The translations under genes and the position numbers were made by a program. Shown piece after piece: positions 1 through 8,360 of a stretch of 64,000 nt of DNA (the stretch's first letter is position 1; every line of letters begins with the position of its first letter). The DNA comes from CAWJMD01 sp963845675 (GTDB lineage: Bacteria > Actinomycetota > Actinomycetes > Actinomycetales > CAWJMD01). The notes beneath the pieces were generated by a model that had not been told where the DNA came from, made no database searches, and saw only the letters and a list, made by a program, of their open reading frames with translations. The stretch is from the NCBI GenBank assembly GCA_963845675.1, contig CAWJSX010000001.1:1550001-1614000 (forward strand), in the 5' to 3' direction.

Positions 1-1189
1 CCGCCACCACTCCGGCAGCACCGATGACAAGGCCCACCCAGGCCGCGGCGGCTCGGGCGTGCGCCGCCGATGCGAAGGCGATCAGCGCGGCGAGCAACGC
101 CAGGGCGACGGTCGGCGGCTCGAAGGCGATCGCCACCACGGCGGCCGCGGTCCAGGCGACGAGGGCGGCTCCGAGCGGGTGTCGACGGCGTGCGACCGCC
201 GGGGCCGCCATGAGTGCGCCCGCAAGGCCGGCAGCGGCCACCTCCACAGCGGCGCTCCGGCCATGGGCGGCGGTCAGCGCTGACTCCACCGATGCCACCA
301 CCATCAGCCCCGGCGCGAGCAGCGCCCCCAGGACCTGCCCTGTGGCCCCGAAACTGGCCGGACGCCAGCCGCTCCCGGTCGCGTCGACCAGTCCCGGGTC
401 GATGCTCGAGGCCGGCGAGGGCTGCGCTGGACCGTCCGAACGCAGCACGCCCAGCATCCGGCGCATGTCCTCGAGCGCCCGCCGCCCGCTCTCCTCGACC
501 TCGGCGATCGCGGCGCCGGCCGCGGGGGACCCGATCGCCTCCAACGCTCGCGCGCGCCCCGCGCCGGCCACCATCTCGTCGACGCTTCTCCGCACGATGT
601 CCTGGACCTCACCCGCGATCCGGCCGCGGGCCTCGAGCGCGGCGGCCCGGGCGGTCAGCTCCTGCGCCTCGTCGAGCCGGACCGCCTGGGCCTCCAGGGT
701 TCTCCGGAGGCGGACCCGGTCGCGGACGGTGTGGCCAACCGCCGCCGGAGCCAGCACGAGCGCCGCCGCCAGGACGCCCGACCCGACGCTGACGTCGTGG
801 AGTCCGAGCACGAGGGCAGCACCCGCCGCGCAGACGGTCGCCGCGGGGACGACCCACGGGCGCGACCCGTGCCGGGCCACGGCGTACGCGGCGATCGCGA
901 GACAGACGAACACGGTGAAGGTCCGGTCGAACAGCCGCAGCTCGGAGCTCGGCAGCTGGACGGCGAGGGCTGCGGTGACCGCCAGGGCGACCGGGATCGG
1001 GTGTCGCCTGCGCCATAGCAAGGGCAGGACCAGCAGGGGTACGACGGCCACGGCGGCCGGGCGTTCGGAGCCGAGTGCGACGACGGCCTCGGCAAGGCCT
1101 ACGGCGAGAAGCGCGAACGGGAGCGCGTCGGCGAGACCCGGTGTCGTCGAAACCCGCGGGTGCGGGCGAGACGGGAGGCCTAGCCGCAT
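1..1189 (-). CDS. Histidine-kinase-like membrane protein with degenerate DHp site (3' end outside window)
   Basis: The reading frame is open from an ATG at 1187-1189 to the left edge, so about 396 N-terminal residues are visible and the C-terminus is missing. Residues ~20-160 form several hydrophobic helices. A coiled stretch at ~165-235 looks like the dimerisation helix of NarL-type (HisKA_3) kinases, including a typical second helix with GRRALEDMRRMLGVLR. In place of the usual HD pair the helix reads GEVQDIV: the phospho-acceptor His is Gln196 (codon 602-604). A second set of hydrophobic helices follows from ~residue 275, where an ATPase domain would normally come. No ATP-binding domain is visible within the window. 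Most likely a non-phosphorylating sensor or regulator related to two-component kinases; a partner response regulator may lie to the left. Confidence 0.7.
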   Translation of the reverse strand, partial: MRLGLPSRPHPRVSTTPGLADALPFALLAVGLAEAVVALGSERPAAVAVVPLLVLPLLWRRRHPIPVALAVTAALAVQLPSSELRLFDRTFTVFVCLAIAAYAVARHGSRPWVVPAATVCAAGAALVLGLHDVSVGSGVLAAALVLAPAAVGHTVRDRVRLRRTLEAQAVRLDEAQELTARAAALEARGRIAGEVQDIVRRSVDEMVAGAGRARALEAIGSPAAGAAIAEVEESGRRALEDMRRMLGVLRSDGPAQPSPASSIDPGLVDATGSGWRPASFGATGQVLGALLAPGLMVVASVESALTAAHGRSAAVEVAAAGLAGALMAAPAVARRRHPLGAALVAWTAAAVVAIAFEPPTVALALLAALIAFASAAHARAAAAWVGLVIGAAGVVA

Positions 1190-1368
1190 CCGATCACGCT
1201 AGCCGCTCGCCCGGCTCCGCTCGTCCTGTTCGCGAAGGAGCGTTGTCCTCCTCCGGGATGAGCCCTGATCGTCCTACCCGGCGCGAGAGCGCCTGCCAGG
1301 AGGACGATTCGGCGAGAGCCGACAGTCCACCGTGGCACACAGGACCACACCGACACTGGAGGACCGGC

Positions 1369-2064
1369 ATGACGAACCCCACCACCCGGACCCGCCTGCT
1401 GCACGCGACCACGTTGCTCTTGGCGCCGCTGCTCCTGCTGGGCGCGCGCCTCACCGACATCACGCCCCAGGCGGACACCACGGCCGACCTGCTCGCACTG
1501 ATCGCCGATCGACCGTCGGCGTGGGCGACGGGTCAGTGGTTCTTCTTCCTCAGCGGCCTGGCGTGGGTCCCCGCCGGCGTCACCCTGATGCGCCTGTTCG
1601 GACGCCGGGCCCGGATGGGGTACTGGTCCGCGGCAGCGGTCGCGGTCGGAGCAGCCATGGTGCTCGCGGTCGATGCCGCAGGCGTCTACCTCAGCAGCCT
1701 CGCCACGAGTTCGGTCCCGCTCGACCAGCAGGTGCGCATCGTCGAGGGAGTCGAGAGCTCGCCCGCGATCCTCGTCTTCGAGATCGTGCACATCGTCGGC
1801 TTCTTCGGCGGGCTGCTGCTCGTGGCAATCGCCCTGCTCCGGAGCCGTCTCGTGCCGGTGTGGTCGGCAGCGCTGCTCCTGCTGGGCCAGGTCGGACTCC
1901 TGGCCGTGTCGCACCCCGCCGCCGACATCGTCTCGATGAGCTGCGTCGTCCTCGGCATGGGAGCCGCAGCCCACCGCGTGCGGAACCTCTCCGACGACGA
2001 GTGGCGCGAGGGCGCGGCCGCCGGTAGAAGGGCGCCGGCACGCGAGGTCGTCCCGATGGTGTGA
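1369..2064 (+). CDS. Polytopic membrane protein, function unknown
   Basis: 231 residues with about six hydrophobic helices (for example residues 10-28, 55-75, 85-105, 135-160, 165-185). An N-terminal helix is followed by a periplasm-like loop (TDITPQADTTADLLALIADR), a pattern seen in small DUF4386-like integral membrane proteins. I do not recognise a catalytic motif. The ATG at 1369 is preceded by GGAGG at 1358-1362 with good spacing, so it is preferred over upstream starts in the same frame. It stands alone on the plus strand, divergent from the kinase-like gene on the left and convergent with the TIGR03086 gene on the right. Confidence 0.75.
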   Translation: MTNPTTRTRLLHATTLLLAPLLLLGARLTDITPQADTTADLLALIADRPSAWATGQWFFFLSGLAWVPAGVTLMRLFGRRARMGYWSAAAVAVGAAMVLAVDAAGVYLSSLATSSVPLDQQVRIVEGVESSPAILVFEIVHIVGFFGGLLLVAIALLRSRLVPVWSAALLLLGQVGLLAVSHPAADIVSMSCVVLGMGAAAHRVRNLSDDEWREGAAAGRRAPAREVVPMV

Positions 2065-2094
2065 CGGTGCCTCCACGAACCCGGGTCGGTTCCG

Positions 2095-2661
2095 TCAGTG
2101 ATCCGCGGTCCACGAGGGATCGCGTCCGGCAAAGCCGACGATCTGGTCGAGCAGTGGCGCGCTGCGCGTCACGATGACGGCCGGACCGTAGGCCGCCTCA
2201 CCCTCATCGCCTCGGGCGCGATCGGAGATGACGATCGGGACGAGGGACCACACGTGCTGAGCGAGTGCGGGCGCCGGCTGGAAGGCGCTGCCGAGTGCCA
2301 TCGCGAGATCCCAACCGTGGACGAGTGTCTCGACGATGTGCAGCGCGAGCGCGAAGTCCGCGGACAGTCGGTTGCCTGCCACATCGACCTCGCCCTCCAC
2401 GCCGCGGGCGCTCCATGCCTTGACCGCGTCATCGGCGAGCTCGCGGTGGCACTGGGAGAGGGGTCGGGTCTCGTCTGGGACGTGGGCATTCGCGGCGGCC
2501 GTGAGAAGGAGGTGCGTGTCCCGAACGTGGTCGGTCAACGTGGCCACGTCGTAGGACGAGCACGGCGTCGGTCCTGCCAGGTCGTCCGCTGTCAGGGGGC
2601 GCGTGCGGAGGAGTTCGTCGACCGTGTCGAGCGCGAGGGCAAGTGCTGCCACGGGTTCCAT
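2095..2661 (-). CDS. TIGR03086 family metal-binding protein (DinB-like fold)
   Basis: 188 residues matching the TIGR03086 / mycothiol-dependent maleylpyruvate isomerase-like family. The N-terminal half has the typical DLAGPTPCSSYDVATLTDHV signature and the central HIVETLVHGWDLA segment supplies metal-ligand histidines. Members are four-helix DinB-like proteins found mainly in mycothiol-producing actinobacteria; most have no proven substrate. A GAAAGG ribosome site precedes the ATG. It is the last gene of a four-gene minus-strand run ArsR > SRPBCC > membrane protein > TIGR03086, 13 bases after the membrane gene. Confidence 0.85.
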   Translation of the reverse strand: MEPVAALALALDTVDELLRTRPLTADDLAGPTPCSSYDVATLTDHVRDTHLLLTAAANAHVPDETRPLSQCHRELADDAVKAWSARGVEGEVDVAGNRLSADFALALHIVETLVHGWDLAMALGSAFQPAPALAQHVWSLVPIVISDRARGDEGEAAYGPAVIVTRSAPLLDQIVGFAGRDPSWTADH

Positions 2662-2674
2662 GGTTCGTTGCCTT

Positions 2675-3088
2675 TCAGCTGGCGAGGCCTGGCGTGGTGG
2701 CGACTCCCCGGCGCCGTGGGACGTGGGACACGTACCCGACGACTGCGACGACGAGCAGACCTGGGCCGAGGAGCCCCTGGCTGGCCGGGAGAAGACCCGG
2801 AGCCACGATGTAGAGGAGGAGCCCGATGTCCAGGACGGTGGCGATCCCCATGGCGACTGCCGCCTGCCAGGTGCTTCGCGACCTCTGCCAGGCGAGGGCG
2901 AGGGTCAGCACGGCGAGTCCTCCTGCGGCGACGTTGAATCCGTGGAAGTGGAGCAGGGCCGCTGCCGACTCGCCGAGGTCCGCGGGAACCGCCGTGGGTG
3001 CGTTGGGGCCGAGGGTCTCGAGGCCCTCGGTGGCTTCCATCGAGATCAGGGACGCACCGCCCACGACGTGGAGGATGCCCCACAGCAC
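2675..3088 (-). CDS. Small four-helix membrane protein
   Basis: 137 residues starting at GTG 3086-3088, the first usable start after the upstream stop (an upstream ATG is absent in this frame). Four hydrophobic helices occupy residues ~1-18, ~45-68, ~75-97 and ~103-122, joined by short loops with a conserved-looking HFHGFNV segment. No enzymatic motif is seen. It lies 57 bases after the SRPBCC gene and 13 bases before the TIGR03086 gene, so it is probably co-transcribed with both. The true start could be a non-canonical codon a few residues upstream because the frame stays open to the preceding stop. Confidence 0.65.
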   Translation of the reverse strand: MLWGILHVVGGASLISMEATEGLETLGPNAPTAVPADLGESAAALLHFHGFNVAAGGLAVLTLALAWQRSRSTWQAAVAMGIATVLDIGLLLYIVAPGLLPASQGLLGPGLLVVAVVGYVSHVPRRRGVATTPGLAS

Positions 3089-3145
3089 GAGCGACCCGGT
3101 GGTGACGAGCCGTGCCCAGCGGGCCGTGGGTGGCGTGCCGGCAGC

Positions 3146-3601
3146 TCACGACGCGCTCTTCTCGAGGTCGATCGCCAGACGTGCCAGCGTGGCGAGGTGG
3201 TCGACCCAGCCACCGTGGTTGTTGTCCATGTCGACCGGATCGACGAAGCCGCGGTGGGTGACCACCAGGCGCGTGTGGGCACCGTGTGGCTCGAGCGAGA
3301 AGCTGACGGTTGTGACGAGTTCCTCGTCCATCGAACGCCACGTGTGCACGATCCGGGTCGATGGCTCGATGACCTCGTAGAAGCCCTCGATGCCTACCGT
3401 GAGGTTCGCCGCGGGGACGTGGATCCTCACACCGAGGCGACCGCCGAGCCGGACGTCCATCTCCTCGACCGACACCTCGGCTCCCTCAGGTCCGAACCAC
3501 CGTGCATAGAGCTCAGGCTCGGTCAGGAGGCGAAAGACCGTCTCGGGCCTGGCGGAGATGAGCTGATCGACTTCCAGCGAGAGCTGAGCGGGACTGGTCA
3601 C
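3146..3601 (-). CDS. SRPBCC/AHSA1-type ligand-binding protein
   Basis: 151 residues with the START-like SRPBCC fold used by AHSA1 and polyketide cyclase families. Diagnostic features are the opening IDQLISARPETVFRLLTEPE-type strand/helix (residues ~12-30), YARWFGPEGAEV, the central GFYEVIEPSTRIVHTWR and the C-terminal helix GGWVDHLATLARLAIDLE. Its start overlaps the ArsR gene by four bases (ATGA at 3598-3601), the common ArsR-SRPBCC arrangement in actinobacteria. In such pairs the SRPBCC protein is thought to bind a hydrophobic ligand; the ligand is unknown here. Confidence 0.88.
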   Translation of the reverse strand: MTSPAQLSLEVDQLISARPETVFRLLTEPELYARWFGPEGAEVSVEEMDVRLGGRLGVRIHVPAANLTVGIEGFYEVIEPSTRIVHTWRSMDEELVTTVSFSLEPHGAHTRLVVTHRGFVDPVDMDNNHGGWVDHLATLARLAIDLEKSAS

Positions 3602-3966
3602 GATGGTTCTTCCTTGTCGGTTGTCGCCTCGAGCTCGGCCGCGAGGGTGGCGAGTCGGCCCAGGCTCTGGATCCAGAGCGTGCGGTAGCGGTCGATCCAG
3701 TCCTCGGCGAGCAGCAGGCGATCGGATTCGAGGCTGAGCACGTGTCGCCGCCCGTCGAGACGGCGGGTCAGGAGGCCGGCGTCCTGGAGCACTCTGACGT
3801 GCTTCGTGACTCCGGCCGGTGAGAGGTCGAGCCCCCGGCTGGACTCACCGACACTCAGCTCCCCACGCTCAGCGAGCTGCACCAGGATGTGCCGCCTCGA
3901 GCTGTCTGACAGTGCGAGGAACACGCGATCGAGGTCTGGCGCCGGGACCTTTGCACGGTTCATCAT
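3598..3966 (-). CDS. ArsR-family winged-helix regulator
   Basis: 122 residues. The winged helix spans residues ~12-90: FLALSDSSRRHILVQLAERG, SVGESSRGLDLSPAGVTKHV (helix-turn-helix) and LLTRRLDGRRHVLSL (wing). No cysteine metal site is visible, so this belongs to the group that partners SRPBCC proteins rather than the metal-sensing ArsR type. It heads the operon at 3966-2095. A strong promoter places transcription start at or beside the ATG (two ATGs in tandem at 3961-3966), so the mRNA is probably leaderless. It probably represses its own operon. Confidence 0.9.
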   Translation of the reverse strand: MMNRAKVPAPDLDRVFLALSDSSRRHILVQLAERGELSVGESSRGLDLSPAGVTKHVRVLQDAGLLTRRLDGRRHVLSLESDRLLLAEDWIDRYRTLWIQSLGRLATLAAELEATTDKEEPS

Positions 3967-3973
3967 TCAGCGA

Positions 3974-4002
3974 ACTATACGCTCTTCGGCGTAATGTTAC
4001 AA
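3974..4002 (-). promoter_or_regulatory. Leaderless promoter of the ArsR operon
   Basis: On the minus strand TTGTAA (4002-3997) and TATAGT (3979-3974) are separated by exactly 17 bases. Only seven bases lie between the -10 box and the first ATG, so the predicted start of transcription coincides with the start codon. Confidence 0.7.
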
Positions 4003-4078
4003 CCCTGTTCCCAGACGCCGCCGTGCTCGATACCTCCCACCGAGCCGGGTGGCTCGTCAGATCGCGCCAAGCGACCCC

Positions 4079-4885
4079 TCAGTCGGTGAGCAGAGCGTCG
4101 ACGTCGGGTAGGTGCTCGAACCTCGAGAACGTCCCCGTATCCGCGATCTCGGTCGCGGCCTTCAGGAATCCGTCCCAGGCGGTGCGCGCGAGCGTGCCGC
4201 CCACACTGATCCGCCGGACGCCCAACTGGGCAGCCTCGGCAACGGTGGTGAACGGAGCATTGATCAACAGGTTCACCGGTTTCGGTGCTACCGCGGACAC
4301 GATGGCCGAGACGTGGTCGAGGTTGTCGATCCGAGGTGCGTAGAGGCAGTCGGCGCCGGCTTCGGCGTACGCACGGAGCCGGCGGATCGTCTCATCGATG
4401 TCCGGGCGCCCACAGACGAAGCCTTCGGAGCGTCCCGTGAGCAGGATGCCCGTGCCGCTCTCGTCGATCGCTCGCCGCGCGGCGGCAACACGTTTCACGG
4501 CCAGGTCGAACTCGATCAGTGGATCGGCCTCGTCGCCGGAGGAGTCCTCGATCGAGAGCCCGGCGATCCCCGTGTCCGCAGCCATCTTCACGTTCGCGGC
4601 GACGCCGGCAGGTTCGACGGCGTAGCCGCGCTCGAAGTCAGCGTTCACCGGGACCGTCACAGCGCTGACGATGAGACGGAGGTGGTCGAGCACCAGGTCA
4701 CGGTTGACCTGCGTGTCCGAGCGTCCCAACGTCCACGCCAACCCGGCGCTCGTTGTGGCCAATGCCTTGAATCCGAGCTGTTCCAGGGCCCGTGCGCTGC
4801 CCGCATCCCAGGGGTTCGGCATCACGAAGCACCCTGAGGAGTGCAACCGGTGGAACTCGGCGATCCGATCGTCGCGACTGTCCAT
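4079..4885 (-). CDS. Isocitrate lyase/PEP mutase family enzyme
   Basis: 268 residues of the PEP mutase / isocitrate lyase superfamily (alpha/beta barrel, Mg2+-dependent C-C or P-C bond chemistry on 2-oxo acids). Signatures: the start FVMPNPWDAGSARALEQLGF, NADFERGY at ~residue 100 (metal-binding region), SIEDSSGD, and TGRSEGF. The length matches the small subgroup typified by oxaloacetate decarboxylase-like and 2-methylisocitrate lyase-like proteins. The active loop does not identify the substrate. The gene stands alone on the minus strand; no carbon-phosphorus or methylcitrate genes are nearby. Confidence 0.85.
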   Translation of the reverse strand: MDSRDDRIAEFHRLHSSGCFVMPNPWDAGSARALEQLGFKALATTSAGLAWTLGRSDTQVNRDLVLDHLRLIVSAVTVPVNADFERGYAVEPAGVAANVKMAADTGIAGLSIEDSSGDEADPLIEFDLAVKRVAAARRAIDESGTGILLTGRSEGFVCGRPDIDETIRRLRAYAEAGADCLYAPRIDNLDHVSAIVSAVAPKPVNLLINAPFTTVAEAAQLGVRRISVGGTLARTAWDGFLKAATEIADTGTFSRFEHLPDVDALLTD

Positions 4886-5065
4886 GCCACACCTCGTTCC
4901 GGCCGGGAGTCCGACTGTAATCCGCTCCAGGAGCTGAAGCGCTCACCCGGGGCCGACCTTCACACCGACAGGTGAGGCCAGAGAACGAGGCGAAAGCCTG
5001 ACTTTCGACTCTGGGAGGTCGATGGTCACGGCGCGAGGCTGGGGCGACAGGCTCAGGAGGGTCAG

Positions 5066-5407
5066 ATGAAGGTGCTCGTTCACACCGACCGGAACATCCA
5101 CACCGACGCACGCGAGGAACGCCGCATCGAGGACGACCTCGCGAACGCGCTCGAGAGATTCACCGAGGACCTCACGCGCGTCGAGGTGCACCTCAGCGAC
5201 GAGAGCGCCGGGAGGAGCACCGAGGACGACATCCACTGCCTGCTCGAGGCGCGCCCGGCACGCCAGGACCCGGTCACCGTCAGCCACCGGGCAGCGACCT
5301 GGGCGGAAGCGTTGGGAGGGGCGACGAACAAGCTCGAGGCGCTGCTCACCCACAAGTTCGACCGGCTCGCCGAGAAGGACCGGCGCGACACCATTCGCGG
5401 TCGCTGA
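5066..5407 (+). CDS. HPF/RaiA-family ribosome-associated protein, short form
   Basis: 113 residues with the HPF/RaiA beta-alpha-beta-beta-beta-alpha layout: an N-terminal strand and helix (residues 1-35, basic and acidic mixed), the strand RVEVHLSDES, HCLLEARPARQDPVTVSHRA and a C-terminal helix (EALGGATNKLEALLTHKFDR). It lacks the extra C-terminal dimerisation domain of long HPF, so it would correspond to the short class that binds the 30S decoding region. AGGAGG immediately upstream gives a strong ribosome site. The 180 bases before it contain no gene that I can support. Confidence 0.8.
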   Translation: MKVLVHTDRNIHTDAREERRIEDDLANALERFTEDLTRVEVHLSDESAGRSTEDDIHCLLEARPARQDPVTVSHRAATWAEALGGATNKLEALLTHKFDRLAEKDRRDTIRGR

Positions 5408-5471
5408 AGGCGCACTCGTGGCTCGTCGGGGTCGCCGCCCCGGTGGTGTCGGCGCGAACGCCGATCACCGA

Positions 5472-7001
5472 TCAGGTGATGGCATCGACGAGTTTGGCGA
5501 CGGCGTGCCGATGGGGCATCCCCAGCTTGCGAAGTATCGAGCTCACGTGTGTCTCCACCGTGCGCTCCGACACCGTGAGCTCGGCGGCGATCTGGGCGTT
5601 GGACAGGTCTCGGCCCAGCAGTGCGGCGATCTCGCGCTCACGCGCCGTCAGCACGCCGAGCGGGTCCGCCGGTTGCAGAGACGCCAGGCGCGCTCCGAGT
5701 GGTGACAGGCCGAACTCGTTCACCACGGCCAGGGCCTGCCGTCGGTGCCGTCGCGCGGCTGCGGAGCCGGCGCCTTCCAGCTCGGCGAGGGCGGTGTGCG
5801 CCTCCGCCAGATGGGGCATCGCCTGCAGCTCCCGACAGGTCGCCAGAGCCAGCTCCAGGTGCCGGCGGGCGGAATCGGCCATGCCGAGCAGTGTCTCGAC
5901 CTGGCCGAGGGCCAGCGCCACCGGCCCCAGGTACGGAGTCCGGCTCAGGGGCGCCGCCTGGAGACCCTCATAGGGCAGGAGTCGCTCCCGGATCACCGCG
6001 GCCGTGACGAGATCGCCGAGGGCGACGCAGATCCGAGCCATGTCGCACATGCCCACGATCCACTCGGTCGCGCGCGGTGAGAGCTCCTCGACATGCGGGG
6101 TGACGGTCGACCACATCCGGCGCGCCTCGTCGTGTCGACCCGCCGCGATCAGGAGCTGACACGGCCAGACACGCGCCAGATGAGGCAGCTGGTCGACTGC
6201 GTGGAGGACCTTGTCGATCGACTCGTCCAGTCCCTGTCCGGTGAGCAGGGATCGAAGCGAGCTGAAGACCAGAGAGAGGTAGCCGGGCTCCCCCTGCGGG
6301 TCCAATGCCTCCGCCTGGGCGACCAGGGTGGCAGCCTCTGCGAATCGGCCTTCCAGCATGCGTTGGGCTGCGTCGATCAGAGCAAGCCTGGCCGCCCACG
6401 CCTCGGAGTTCACCAGCTCCGTGAGCGGCCGGAGCGCCATCAGCTCGCTCTGCACTGCCGATCGCTGACCCAGCATCCACAGGACGTCCATCCGCCACAG
6501 GAGGCCCCAGCACCTGTACTCCGTCTCGCCCGTCCGCTCACCGTGCAGGATCGCCTGGTCGGCGATCCGGAGTCGTTCGCCGAGGTCGTCGACGGTGCTC
6601 TGGGCGGCGTACTCGCCCTGGATCCTGAGGAAGCCGGCAGTCGGATCGACGACCTCCGCCGGCGCGAGCTCGGTCCCCGGGGCCCCCGGACGGAAGCGGT
6701 CGGACGTCGCCGCGAGCTGTGCCTGCACCCGCGCGCGTCGGATCGGGTCGTCGGCGAGTCCAGGCAACACCTCGAGGCACAGGGCGTGGACTCGTGCATT
6801 CAGCCGTGGGTCGCTGCTCGCGCGGAAGCAGACGGCGGCATCGGCGACCGCAGCCCACTCGCACGTTGACCGCGCCTCCTGGACCAGGAGGCGGCACAGC
6901 TGCCAGGCCTGCTCGCTGGCGCCAGCAGCTATCAGTCCTGAGACCCGTTGCGACATGTGCCCGTGCTCGGAGGACGTCGGTGGCGGGGGCAGCTCGGCCA
7001 C
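5472..7001 (-). CDS. LuxR-type regulator with TPR-like N-terminal domain
   Basis: 509 residues. The C-terminal ~60 residues are a classic LuxR/NarL helix-turn-helix: LTAREREIAALLGRDLSNAQ, IAAELTVSERTVETHVSSIL and RKLGMPHRHAVAKLV. Residues 1-430 are a helical repeat region rich in Ala, Leu and Arg that resembles the TPR part of LAL/MalT-type regulators, but the N-terminal AAA ATPase of that class is absent. Start is GTG 6999-7001, which sits six bases after a -10 box, giving a leaderless message. It is divergent from the membrane gene at 7111, a plausible target. Confidence 0.85.
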   Translation of the reverse strand: MAELPPPPTSSEHGHMSQRVSGLIAAGASEQAWQLCRLLVQEARSTCEWAAVADAAVCFRASSDPRLNARVHALCLEVLPGLADDPIRRARVQAQLAATSDRFRPGAPGTELAPAEVVDPTAGFLRIQGEYAAQSTVDDLGERLRIADQAILHGERTGETEYRCWGLLWRMDVLWMLGQRSAVQSELMALRPLTELVNSEAWAARLALIDAAQRMLEGRFAEAATLVAQAEALDPQGEPGYLSLVFSSLRSLLTGQGLDESIDKVLHAVDQLPHLARVWPCQLLIAAGRHDEARRMWSTVTPHVEELSPRATEWIVGMCDMARICVALGDLVTAAVIRERLLPYEGLQAAPLSRTPYLGPVALALGQVETLLGMADSARRHLELALATCRELQAMPHLAEAHTALAELEGAGSAAARRHRRQALAVVNEFGLSPLGARLASLQPADPLGVLTAREREIAALLGRDLSNAQIAAELTVSERTVETHVSSILRKLGMPHRHAVAKLVDAIT

Positions 7002-7007
7002 CGGGCC

Positions 7008-7013
7008 AGACTA
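7008..7013 (-). promoter_or_regulatory. -10 box of leaderless LuxR gene
   Basis: TAGTCT on the minus strand ends six bases before the GTG start at 7001. No good -35 hexamer is seen. Confidence 0.4.
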
Positions 7014-7097
7014 GTGATCCGATGCCCTCGGGTCACCGTGGTCGACCCAGTACCAGAGCTCGGTGCTGGCACGGATGGCACACGACCGGTTGCTTCC

Positions 7098-7103
7098 TAG
7101 CGT
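7098..7103 (+). promoter_or_regulatory. -10 box of leaderless membrane-protein gene
   Basis: TAGCGT is followed by seven bases and then the ATG at 7111. No Shine-Dalgarno sequence is present, so a leaderless transcript is likely. Confidence 0.45.
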
Positions 7104-7110
7104 CGCCTCC

Positions 7111-7752
7111 ATGAGCACCCTTCAGTCCGCAGGAGCATCAGCCGTCCGTACGACGCCCACCACCGCGGGGCGCCTGATGGTGATCGGTGGCCTCCTCGGC
7201 GCCGTACAGGCCATCGTCATCCTGGCGTGGCCCGAGCAGGTGTCGCCCGATCGCTACAGCTACCCGTTCGAGACCGGGTGGTACGCCGTCGCCCAGCTCA
7301 GCTTCGCCGTCCAGCACCTTCTGCTGCTGCCCGGTCTGCTGGCAGGAGCCGCGTTGGCGCGGGCCGCCGCCAGTCGCGTGGGCTGGTACGGCGGCCTGGC
7401 AGCGGCGCTGGGCATGCTGGGGCTGGCTGCCTGCGAGGGTTTCGCGTTGACCGCAGCCGGCTCCCTGGTGGGAGACGCAGCAGCGACTCGGGTCGACAAC
7501 ACCTACGGCGTGCCGATGGTCGTGATCGGTGTCGGACTCGTCCTTCTGGGCTCGGTCCTGGGTCGGCGGCGTCTCCTCGCCGGACGCACCCGGTGGACCT
7601 GGCTGCTTGCCGGACTGTGGGTCTTCGCGCCCATGTTCCCGGCGGTCTTCGGACCGTTCACGATCGCCAGGCTGGCGATCCTGGGATGGTTCCTGATCTT
7701 CGCCGCGATGGGCTGGAGCCTGCTGCGACCCAGCCGGACGGCACGACCGTGA
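7111..7752 (+). CDS. Membrane protein, function unknown
   Basis: 213 residues with about six hydrophobic helices (residues ~25-45, ~65-90, ~95-115, ~135-150, ~160-180, ~185-205). A polar extracytoplasmic segment after helix 1 (EQVSPDRYSYPFETGWYAVA) resembles the loop of the membrane protein at 9809-10531 in this window (which has ETYSYADIA at the same point), so the two may be distant paralogues. No active-site motif. The ATG at 7111 follows a -10 box by seven bases. Its stop overlaps the next gene by four bases. Confidence 0.75.
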   Translation: MSTLQSAGASAVRTTPTTAGRLMVIGGLLGAVQAIVILAWPEQVSPDRYSYPFETGWYAVAQLSFAVQHLLLLPGLLAGAALARAAASRVGWYGGLAAALGMLGLAACEGFALTAAGSLVGDAAATRVDNTYGVPMVVIGVGLVLLGSVLGRRRLLAGRTRWTWLLAGLWVFAPMFPAVFGPFTIARLAILGWFLIFAAMGWSLLRPSRTARP

Positions 7753-8342
7753 CGGCGCTGGGCGCGGGACTGCTGGGGGGCGTCGCGGGGGCGGCCTGGT
7801 CGGGTGCCCTGAGACTGTGGATGACCCAGCTGGTCGCAGAGTCGCGGGTCACCTCAGCGACCGTGACGATGGTCCTCGTCCCCGGCACCGTCGTCGGCGG
7901 GCTGCTCGGGTACGCCTGGCACCGCCAGCGCCAGGCTCCCCCGCTATCGCGATGGTTCGTCGCTGCACCGTTGGGGTTGGCTGTCGTCGTGCTGGTGCCG
8001 TCGTACGCCGTGCGGCTCGTCACCACAGGGCAGGGCAGCGGCGCGATCGCGGTACCCCTGATCGGGATGGCCGGCGGGTACGCCGTGTCCGGCCGCGGCC
8101 CGATGCCAGGACGCGTCCTCGCGGGGTTGCTGGCCGGCGCCGGCGTTGTCGGAATGACCGTGGCGCCGGTGGCGATGAACCCGGACCTGGAGGCTTCCGA
8201 CCCACGAGCGATGGTCGCGGCCTCTCTCGGCGGGTCGCTCATGGTCGCGCTCATCGCCGCCTGTGCGATTCCCTATCGCCCGCGTCCGACGAGCACGCGC
8301 CCGCTCGCCCCTGGCCCACTGGACGGGCAGCCATCCCGGTGA
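7749..8342 (+). CDS. Membrane protein, function unknown
   Basis: 197 residues starting at GTG 7749-7751, which overlaps the stop of the preceding gene (GTGA), so translation is coupled. The sequence is hydrophobic throughout: an N-terminal Gly/Ala-rich helix (ALGAGLLGGVAGAAWSG), then about four more helices ending in a Pro/Arg-rich tail. I recognise no family. It converges with the flavoprotein gene at 8361 with 18 bases between the stops. Confidence 0.7.
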   Translation: MTALGAGLLGGVAGAAWSGALRLWMTQLVAESRVTSATVTMVLVPGTVVGGLLGYAWHRQRQAPPLSRWFVAAPLGLAVVVLVPSYAVRLVTTGQGSGAIAVPLIGMAGGYAVSGRGPMPGRVLAGLLAGAGVVGMTVAPVAMNPDLEASDPRAMVAASLGGSLMVALIAACAIPYRPRPTSTRPLAPGPLDGQPSR

Positions 8343-8360
8343 GGAGGTGGTGCGCAAGCC

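Noticed and set aside
24..1202. 392-codon plus-strand frame at the left edge
   Set aside because: Low-complexity Ala/Arg/Ser antisense of the kinase-like gene whose minus frame has membrane helices and a DHp-like motif.
2592..3341. Minus-strand frame with GTG overlapping the SRPBCC stop
   Set aside because: Its sequence is Arg/His/Pro-rich, whereas the frame starting at 3088 encodes four clean membrane helices over the same DNA.
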